From an uncultured Lachnospiraceae bacterium (GTDB lineage: Bacteria > Bacillota > Clostridia > Lachnospirales > Lachnospiraceae), in contig CAMOVS010000022.1 of NCBI GenBank assembly GCA_946627575.1, forward strand, positions 1 to 10,080: a stretch of 10,080 bases of DNA, in the 5' to 3' direction. The notes beneath the pieces were generated by a model, which was not told the DNA's origin, ran no database searches, and worked only from the letters and a program-made list of their open reading frames with translations. Positions 5,642-10,080 of the stretch are shown one piece after another (the stretch's first letter is position 1; each line of letters starts with the position of its first letter). The position numbers and the translations under genes are program-made.

Positions 5642-6586
5642 TTATCCTTTATAAAGCATATCCGCCAATCTTTTATTGGCCATGAACTCTTCTATCGAGA
5701 TACCGCAATCGCCGATATCCCTTGGATTCTTAACACCCTTCTTAGCATCGGCATGGTAATCGGATCCGCCGGAGATAAAGAGCCGGTCTCCCCAGTACTG
5801 GATAACAGCTTTCTTGATTTCATCCTTGGTCATGGTTCCGAAATAACTGGTCTTATCATAGGTATAGGAGGCTTCGATACCATCCAGACCGGCTTCGATC
5901 AGCTTCTCAATAAATACAGACCTTGTGATGATCTTTCCCTGGAAGGTGACAGGTTCTGTTACCAGGAAAGGATGGGCCATAATGACATAGCCGCCGGTCC
6001 GATGTGCTTCTTTTATAACGGTAATGGCATCCGGCTTCTCTTTCTTAATGATCATATCCCTGGCTTCTTTGACATAGAGCTTGGCATCACTCCAGGATTC
6101 AAAATACCCCTTTCTGGCCATGAGCTCAAAAAGCATTTTCTTCTGAACCTGTTCCTCGGGTACAGGATGTCCGTCATTGTCAAGAACTTCTTCCCATGCT
6201 ACAGGCATGCCACGCTCTGTCAGAGCATCGGCAAGTTTCTTATAACTGTTAACCTTGCTCTTTATGGTGAATTCGTCCAGCTCCTTGAAGAAAGGATCAT
6301 CCCAGTCGCAGCCAAAGCATACCAGATGGGTATCATCGATCCAGGTCTCACAGGATACTTCAATACCCAGCATCAGGTCGATGCCCAGGTCATTCTTGGC
6401 CCATTCCTGGATATCTCTCTCGACGCCATCCACTACAACTGTTTTGGGTGGTACTACATCGTGATCTGTGATGGCACAGACCTTCATTCCTCTTTCCTTG
6501 GCATGGAGGACAAACTCCATGGGTGTATCATTTCCGTCGGATCGGTTTGTATGACCGTGTAAATCTACTTCATGTTTTGCTAACAT
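5642..6586 (-). CDS. PHP-domain metal-dependent phosphoesterase
   Basis: This 314-residue protein has the complete metal-binding set of the PHP fold: His10 and His12 in DLHGHT, Asp17, Asp41-His42 in TDHD, Glu76 in GIEVSCE, His87, His205 in AHPF, and Asp276/His278 in GGSDYH. Related proteins include the YciV/RnaAM-type 3',5'-nucleoside bisphosphate phosphatases and other small-molecule phosphatases. The length and the insertion at about residues 95-195 agree with that group rather than with histidinol phosphatase. It would hydrolyse a phosphate monoester in the cytoplasm using two or three metal ions. The ATG at 6584-6586 has GGAAGGGGGAAG upstream. The gene is second behind the class II aldolase, separated by 127 bp with a strong hairpin. 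This suggests that it acts on a sugar phosphate of the same pathway, though nucleotide substrates remain possible. Confidence 0.88.
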   Translation of the reverse strand: MLAKHEVDLHGHTNRSDGNDTPMEFVLHAKERGMKVCAITDHDVVPPKTVVVDGVERDIQEWAKNDLGIDLMLGIEVSCETWIDDTHLVCFGCDWDDPFFKELDEFTIKSKVNSYKKLADALTERGMPVAWEEVLDNDGHPVPEEQVQKKMLFELMARKGYFESWSDAKLYVKEARDMIIKKEKPDAITVIKEAHRTGGYVIMAHPFLVTEPVTFQGKIITRSVFIEKLIEAGLDGIEASYTYDKTSYFGTMTKDEIKKAVIQYWGDRLFISGGSDYHADAKKGVKNPRDIGDCGISIEEFMANKRLADMLYKG

Positions 6587-6621
6587 CGGCGCTTCCCCCT
6601 TCCAATACTGATTTATGGAAT

Positions 6622-6658
6622 CATGCAGCCGCTGCCCAATACTTTCAGCGGCTGCATG
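6622..6658 (-). other. Perfect 13-bp hairpin between the class II aldolase and PHP genes
   Basis: CATGCAGCCGCTG (6622-6634) is the exact reverse complement of CAGCGGCTGCATG (6646-6658), with an 11-base loop. No U tract follows on either strand, so it is not a standard terminator. In the space after the aldolase stop it could protect the upstream message from 3' exonucleases, mark a processing site or reduce read-through into the PHP gene. Confidence 0.6.
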
Positions 6659-6713
6659 GAATTGTATATCATCGAATCAATAGCTGCTTCCCGATCAGCA
6701 GTATATACGATTA

Positions 6714-7562
6714 TTATTCAAAAGACTTCTTCAGACCGGAGAATACGGCCAGATGCTTCTTCACTACGTCTTTGACTGCTTCAAATACCCTGGTATCAAA
6801 GGGGATGGGAGCCAGCTTCTCTCCGGACTCTACCAGAGCCTTGGTGGTATCAAGGTAAGCATTCTTTACTACAGTAGAGATATTGACCTTTCTTCCTCCC
6901 AGAGCGATCAACCTGGAAAATGTCTCTGCGGATAATCCGGATCCGCCGTGAATGACGATAGGAGTATCATCCTTGCCAAGACGCTCTACCAGTTCAAAGT
7001 CCAGTTTGGGAACTCCCTTGTAGACACCGTGAGCTGTTCCGATGGCCGGAGCAACAACATCAATATCTGATCCCTTGATAAACTCTACCGTCTCATCATA
7101 ACCGGCTTTTACTTCATTAGCTGCAACGATGTCCTCCTCCACACCGGAGATAACACCGATCTCACCCTCGATGGCAACGCCCTTTGCGTGAGCATAATCG
7201 GCTACTTCCTTAGTCCTGGCAATGTTCTCTTCCAGAGGCAGGTGAGAGAAGTCCATCATAACAGCATCCCAACCGACATCCACGCAGGCCTTGCCCAGCT
7301 CGGTCTTACGGCAGTGGTCAAGATGAAGAGCTACGGTAATCCCGGCATCCTTCCTTGCTGCATCCACCATGGCAAATAATTTATCAGCGCCGAAGTGCTC
7401 TACAGTTCCTGCGGAAGTCTGGATGATCAGGTTAACACCAAGCTCCTTGGCAGCTGTGATAGCTGCATCTGCTGTAAGATAATTGAATATATTGACTGCG
7501 CCTACTGCGATACCCTTCTGATCTGCATCGTTAATAACCTTCATAAATCTGTTTTCTTTCAT
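6714..7562 (-). CDS. Class II ketose-bisphosphate aldolase (FBP/tagatose-1,6-bisphosphate aldolase family)
   Basis: This 282-residue protein matches the GatY/KbaY/IolJ/FbaA family in length and motifs. HLDHC (80-84) carries the catalytic Asp82 and zinc ligand His83. EGEIG (132-136) supplies the acidic residues. GTAHGVYKG (175-183) contains zinc ligand His178, and IHGGSGL (204-210) contains His205. VNISTVV (226-232) is the phosphate-binding region. The enzyme uses zinc to split a ketose phosphate, such as fructose or tagatose 1,6-bisphosphate or a ketose 1-phosphate, into dihydroxyacetone phosphate and an aldehyde. The ATG at 7560-7562 follows GGAGGG. It has a strong promoter with an operator in the spacer and is followed by the PHP gene. 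Control like that of the sugar kinase suggests a catabolic role for this copy rather than housekeeping glycolysis. The exact substrate is open. Confidence 0.93.
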   Translation of the reverse strand: MKENRFMKVINDADQKGIAVGAVNIFNYLTADAAITAAKELGVNLIIQTSAGTVEHFGADKLFAMVDAARKDAGITVALHLDHCRKTELGKACVDVGWDAVMMDFSHLPLEENIARTKEVADYAHAKGVAIEGEIGVISGVEEDIVAANEVKAGYDETVEFIKGSDIDVVAPAIGTAHGVYKGVPKLDFELVERLGKDDTPIVIHGGSGLSAETFSRLIALGGRKVNISTVVKNAYLDTTKALVESGEKLAPIPFDTRVFEAVKDVVKKHLAVFSGLKKSFE

Positions 7563-7652
7563 TATTATTCCCTCCTAAATAAATGATAAGTTAAGTGTTA
7601 ATCTCTATAAGCAAGTACAAAGAATTTAGACATCTATCTCTTAGTTGTTTGT

Positions 7653-7681
7653 AGTCTATCATACTTGTATATACATGTCAA
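7653..7681 (-). promoter_or_regulatory. Promoter of the class II aldolase/PHP operon with HutC-type operator in the spacer
   Basis: On the minus strand a perfect TTGACA (7676-7681), a 17-bp spacer and TAGACT (7653-7658, four of six) make the promoter. The spacer contains TGTATATACA (7667-7676 on the plus strand), an exact 10-bp palindrome, and GTATATAC within it fits the HutC pattern GT-n-TA-n-AC perfectly. The leader is about 84 bases, similar to the kinase and DeoC-like transcripts. Control by the GntR protein is inferred. Confidence 0.75.
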
Positions 7682-7840
7682 TGTCTTTTTTTAATTTTTT
7701 ATCAAGAATGCCTTGGCGTTCTTGGCGCCGGAGGCTTTAATCTCTGATGCGGGTTTGCAATCCATATCAGAAGAAAATAACTTTGGTATTCATCTCACAA
7801 CTGAAGTCACAAGAATTCTTCGTCAGAGATTAAAATAATA

Positions 7841-7871
7841 CAGAGCTCCGGTCCTTAGGGCCAAAGCTCTG
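7841..7871 (-). terminator. Terminator of the alcohol dehydrogenase transcript
   Basis: CAGAGCT (7841-7847) and AGCTCTG (7865-7871) pair, and an inner stem GGTCC/GGGCC (7850-7854 with 7858-7862, one wobble) extends it after a two-base internal loop. On the minus strand it is followed by TATTATTTTAAT, a U-rich tail. It lies 55 bases beyond the ADH stop codon. Confidence 0.7.
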
Positions 7872-7926
7872 CTGATTATCTTTATTGAAACTGTTATAAA
7901 TCATTTAAAAAGAAACGCTTACGTAT

Positions 7927-9024
7927 TTACATAACTTCCAGCGACTTTCTAAGAATTCTCATAACCCCATCCCTGTCAATGGGGAAGGGATAGGTGCTGG
8001 TTTTTCCTGAACTGATCAAACTGTCTGCTATCTTGTCAGAGTCTTCCTCGGCGATAGCCTGGGGACCAAGCAGGTCTTTCATAAATGCATCAAAGGCAGC
8101 CAGATCGGCAAAACCAAGGAGATTCAGGATGCACTCCACATCCTCCGGCTTGTTTCGAGCATATTCTTCCATGTAAGCTGCCTCGAAAAATCCGCAGGCT
8201 CTCCCGTGGGCAACCCCATAATCCAGAGTCAGAGGATAACTGAGGGCATGAGGCAGCGAAGTCGCTGTCTGGGCTATAGCCATGCCGGCTGTCGTAGAAG
8301 AAAGCATGAATCTCTGATAGGTTTCCTCGTCTGCTTCCTTCTGTCCTGTCAGATAAGGAATCAGACCAGACCATATCCTCAGTGCATATTCGGAGAACAT
8401 ATGGTTATATTCATTGGCATTACTGTGGAGTCTGGCTTCGATACTATGACTGAGAGCATCAACCGAAGTACTAATCAGAAGATTCCTGCTGGCAGAAGCA
8501 AGATATTTACCATCCACCAGAGCCAGGTCAGGATTCACATTATGGCTCATGCTGCCCTTCTTGTGGAGAGCGGGCCTGGTCAGTACCGCATTAGGCGTTA
8601 CCTCGGAACCGGTACCGCAGGTAGTAGGAACTGCCACGAAGGGAAGGGGCTTAAGAGGCTTTTTCTCATACAGGCATTCGACTCCTTCCTCAGGATTGCC
8701 GGCCATGATAGCAACTCCCTTGGCGGCATCCAGGGGAGATCCTCCACCAATTCCAATGACAAAATCAGCCTTCTCCCCGATGGCCAGCTCCGCTGCTTTA
8801 GCTACCGTATCCACTGAGGGATTCTCCTCCACCTCATTAAAAATAATATAGGGAACATCATATTCTTCCAATACATCCGTGACATCCTTCAGAGATCCGT
8901 TAGCCGCTGCGGAATGTCTTCCGGTTACGATAAGAGCCTTGCTGCCCAAAGAAGCCATCTCCCGGCCATGATTCTTTACACTGTTCTTTTCCAGATATAC
9001 CTTAGTAGGTGCATAAAACTTCAT
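7927..9024 (-). CDS. Iron-containing alcohol dehydrogenase
   Basis: This 365-residue protein is a group III (iron-dependent) alcohol dehydrogenase, slightly shorter than the usual 380. GIGGGSPLDAAKG (91-103) is the NAD(P) diphosphate-binding loop, and PTTCGTGSEVT (133-143) is the second cofactor segment. The four metal ligands are visible as Asp189 and His193 in DALSHSIEA, His259 in LPHALSYPL and His273 in VAHGRACGF. Relatives include lactaldehyde reductase FucO, 1,3-propanediol dehydrogenase and butanol dehydrogenases. They mostly reduce short aldehydes to alcohols with NAD(P)H in the cytoplasm. In this context a natural substrate would be the small aldehyde released by an aldolase, such as lactaldehyde or glycolaldehyde. 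The start at 9022-9024 has GGAAGGAAGGAA upstream. It lies 119 bp after the Cof-type gene with no terminator between, so it may be cotranscribed from that gene's promoter. Confidence 0.93.
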   Translation of the reverse strand: MKFYAPTKVYLEKNSVKNHGREMASLGSKALIVTGRHSAAANGSLKDVTDVLEEYDVPYIIFNEVEENPSVDTVAKAAELAIGEKADFVIGIGGGSPLDAAKGVAIMAGNPEEGVECLYEKKPLKPLPFVAVPTTCGTGSEVTPNAVLTRPALHKKGSMSHNVNPDLALVDGKYLASASRNLLISTSVDALSHSIEARLHSNANEYNHMFSEYALRIWSGLIPYLTGQKEADEETYQRFMLSSTTAGMAIAQTATSLPHALSYPLTLDYGVAHGRACGFFEAAYMEEYARNKPEDVECILNLLGFADLAAFDAFMKDLLGPQAIAEEDSDKIADSLISSGKTSTYPFPIDRDGVMRILRKSLEVM

Positions 9025-9143
9025 ATGATTCCTTCCTTCCCCAATTGGCAGGCTTTGATTATCTTTTATCTTCTTCCCTTATTTTATGATCAGGCTTCAT
9101 TTAATCCAAATCAATACTTAATCTTGCTCTACGTAATCTGCGT

Positions 9144-9944
9144 TCAGATTGTACTCAATACTTCTTTTTCGATAGTGCGCAGTACGCCATTCTCATCGTT
9201 GGTCCATTCCGTAATATGTCCCGATATCCGTTTGACATCCTCATGTCCGTTTTTCATACACCAGGAGTTGGGTGTCACGGACATCATGGGCAGGTCATTC
9301 AGAAAATCACCAAATATCATTATCTCATCGACCGTTAGATTTAACTTGTCGCAGAGCTTATGGATACCCACACCCTTATCACCTTTTTTGGGAGAGACAT
9401 CCAGCCAGTTATCTCCGGCGTCCGCCACTGAAAACCGGTCTGACAGATCAACCATCTTTGGAAAACTGTTTTCCTGAACTCCAAGGGTATCAATGTTGGA
9501 AACCTTGGTGATGGGCTCCGTCCCGATAATATCTTCCAGATGTTCCACACAGGTAATATCTTCAAAGAACTCCAGCAGAGTCTTTCGGAATTTCTCCGCC
9601 TCTGGTTCGTAATAGACTGTATTAATCCCACACAGACAGGAGTGAATGCCGGGAACCATGCGAATCCTTTTCATAACAAAGGTCAGTTCCTCATCAGAAA
9701 AAGCTGTATAGTGAATCAGCTCTCCACGATGCATAACTACACCCCCGTTGCTGCAGATAAAGCTCATCTTATCCGAATCCGGTTCAAACTGTTTATAGAG
9801 CCTGGCGTAGGCTCTTCCACTGACAGGAACAAATATTATTCCCTTTTTTTCCAGTTTTATAATCATATCATGGAGGTTTTCAGGAAGTCTTTTCCTGCTA
9901 TCCAGCAAGGTTCCGTCCAGGTCCGTTGCAATCAGTTTTATCAT
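9144..9944 (-). CDS. Cof-type HAD-IIB phosphatase
   Basis: This 266-residue protein is a Cof/YidA-type HAD phosphatase. Motif I is ATDLDGTLLDS with Asp8 and Asp10. Motif II is Ser42 in VSGRAY. Lys190 lies in KKGDKGVGI. Motif IV is GDFLNDLPM with Asp213, Asn216 and Asp217. The large alpha/beta cap (type C2B, about residues 80-185) is present. Family members remove phosphate from sugar phosphates, pyridoxal phosphate, FMN or thiamine intermediates, often with broad specificity. The start at 9942-9944 follows AGGAGGGACATT, and a near-consensus promoter lies upstream. It shows no operator-like palindrome, so it may not belong to the GntR regulon. The substrate is unknown; a detoxifying role on pathway sugar phosphates is possible. 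Confidence 0.92.
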   Translation of the reverse strand: MIKLIATDLDGTLLDSRKRLPENLHDMIIKLEKKGIIFVPVSGRAYARLYKQFEPDSDKMSFICSNGGVVMHRGELIHYTAFSDEELTFVMKRIRMVPGIHSCLCGINTVYYEPEAEKFRKTLLEFFEDITCVEHLEDIIGTEPITKVSNIDTLGVQENSFPKMVDLSDRFSVADAGDNWLDVSPKKGDKGVGIHKLCDKLNLTVDEIMIFGDFLNDLPMMSVTPNSWCMKNGHEDVKRISGHITEWTNDENGVLRTIEKEVLSTI

Positions 9945-9980
9945 AATGTCCCTCCTGTTAAACTTGAATCATGCATAAAA

Positions 9981-10009
9981 AATATATCATATCAACGATA
10001 CGGAGTCAA
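9981..10009 (-). promoter_or_regulatory. Promoter of the Cof-type phosphatase (and perhaps ADH)
   Basis: On the minus strand TTGACT (10004-10009) and TATATT (9981-9986) each match the consensus in five of six bases, with a 17-bp spacer. The spacer lacks the TGT-TAT-ACA palindrome seen in the three regulated promoters. The leader is about 30 bases. The absence of a terminator at 9025-9143 allows transcription to continue into the ADH gene. Confidence 0.65.
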
Positions 10010-10027
10010 AGTTATCATAAACAGGCC

Positions 10028-10058
10028 CGATGTAGATATATTTAAAAATATCGATGTA
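10028..10058. repeat. AT-rich palindrome flanked by direct repeats
   Basis: GATATATTTAAAAATATC (10035-10052) is self-complementary in eight of nine pairs. CGATGTA occurs just before it (10028-10034) and overlaps its end (10052-10058) as a direct repeat. It lies upstream of the Cof-type promoter and could be a regulator site or chance AT-rich sequence. Confidence 0.3.
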
Positions 10059-10080
10059 TGAAGAAACAGGAGCATCGGTT

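Larger units (their letters stand above)
7563..7926. other. Intergenic region with the aldolase promoter, an inverted repeat and the ADH terminator
   Basis: This 364-bp gap holds the class II aldolase promoter (7653-7681) and the ADH terminator (7841-7871). Between them lies a stretch (about 7700-7836) richer in GC than the promoter and bounded by a perfect 12-bp inverted repeat, TTTAATCTCTGA (7736-7747) and TCAGAGATTAAA (7823-7834). Open frames without a good start cross it on both strands, for example a minus-strand frame ending at about 7692 and a plus-strand frame of about 46 codons. It could be a structured RNA or a gene remnant; I cannot assign it. Confidence 0.5.

Noticed and set aside
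5603..6562. 319-codon plus-strand frame opposite the PHP gene
   Set aside because: The minus-strand protein has the complete PHP metal-binding set and a ribosome binding site. The plus-strand frame is an antisense by-product of codon use, and it starts in a spacer without a binding site.
7705..7740. Short frame reading MPWRSWRRRL on the plus strand as a possible small peptide
   Set aside because: It has no ribosome binding site and lies within the unexplained inverted-repeat region. Ten codons are too few to support a call.
7908..7925. Possible catabolite-response (cre) site around AAGAAACGCTTACG
   Set aside because: It misses the first two bases and the last base of the conserved pattern, and it lies just after the ADH stop codon, where a CcpA site would have no clear role.
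8206..8817. 203-codon plus-strand frame opposite the alcohol dehydrogenase
   Set aside because: The minus-strand gene has all Fe-ADH motifs and metal ligands. The opposite frame shows no family features or start signal.
9540..10061. 173-codon plus-strand frame running past the Cof-type gene start
   Set aside because: It mostly mirrors the Cof-type coding sequence, then crosses that gene's promoter. There is no ribosome binding site or recognisable domain.

Overview
The window looks like part of a chromosome from a mid-GC, low-to-moderate GC Gram-positive bacterium of the class Clostridia, probably a gut Lachnospiraceae-type organism. This rests on strong AGGAGG-type ribosome binding sites, AT-rich intergenic regions with near-consensus sigma-A promoters, U-tract intrinsic terminators and the style of the proteins. 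It is an inference without a database search. Nothing suggests phage, an insertion sequence, CRISPR, or a tRNA or rRNA gene.

Layout from left to right: an FGGY-type carbohydrate kinase (5' end only, minus strand, running off the left edge); a divergent GntR/HutC-family regulator (plus); a minus-strand pair made of a DeoC-fold aldolase followed by a short-chain dehydrogenase; a plus-strand HAD phosphatase of the phosphoglycolate phosphatase type; a convergent minus-strand DUF89 phosphatase; a minus-strand pair made of a class II ketose-bisphosphate aldolase followed by a PHP-domain phosphoesterase; an iron-containing alcohol dehydrogenase (minus); and a Cof-type HAD phosphatase (minus) with its own strong promoter.

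The most informative signal is between the genes. Three minus-strand transcripts (kinase, DeoC-like aldolase plus SDR, class II aldolase plus PHP) start from promoters with a perfect TTGACA -35 box and a 17-bp spacer, and each spacer holds a small palindrome of the HutC type (core TGT-TAT-ACA or GTATATAC). Related sites lie at the predicted transcription starts of the gntR gene and of the HAD phosphatase gene. This predicts one small regulon controlled by the local GntR protein.

Taken together the genes look like a catabolic locus for a sugar or polyol: oxidation by the SDR, phosphorylation by the FGGY kinase, carbon-carbon cleavage by one or both aldolases, and reduction of a small aldehyde by the Fe-dependent dehydrogenase. 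Four phosphatases of three unrelated folds (two HAD, one DUF89, one PHP) could remove dead-end or toxic sugar phosphates. The substrate cannot be told from this window, and no transporter is visible here.
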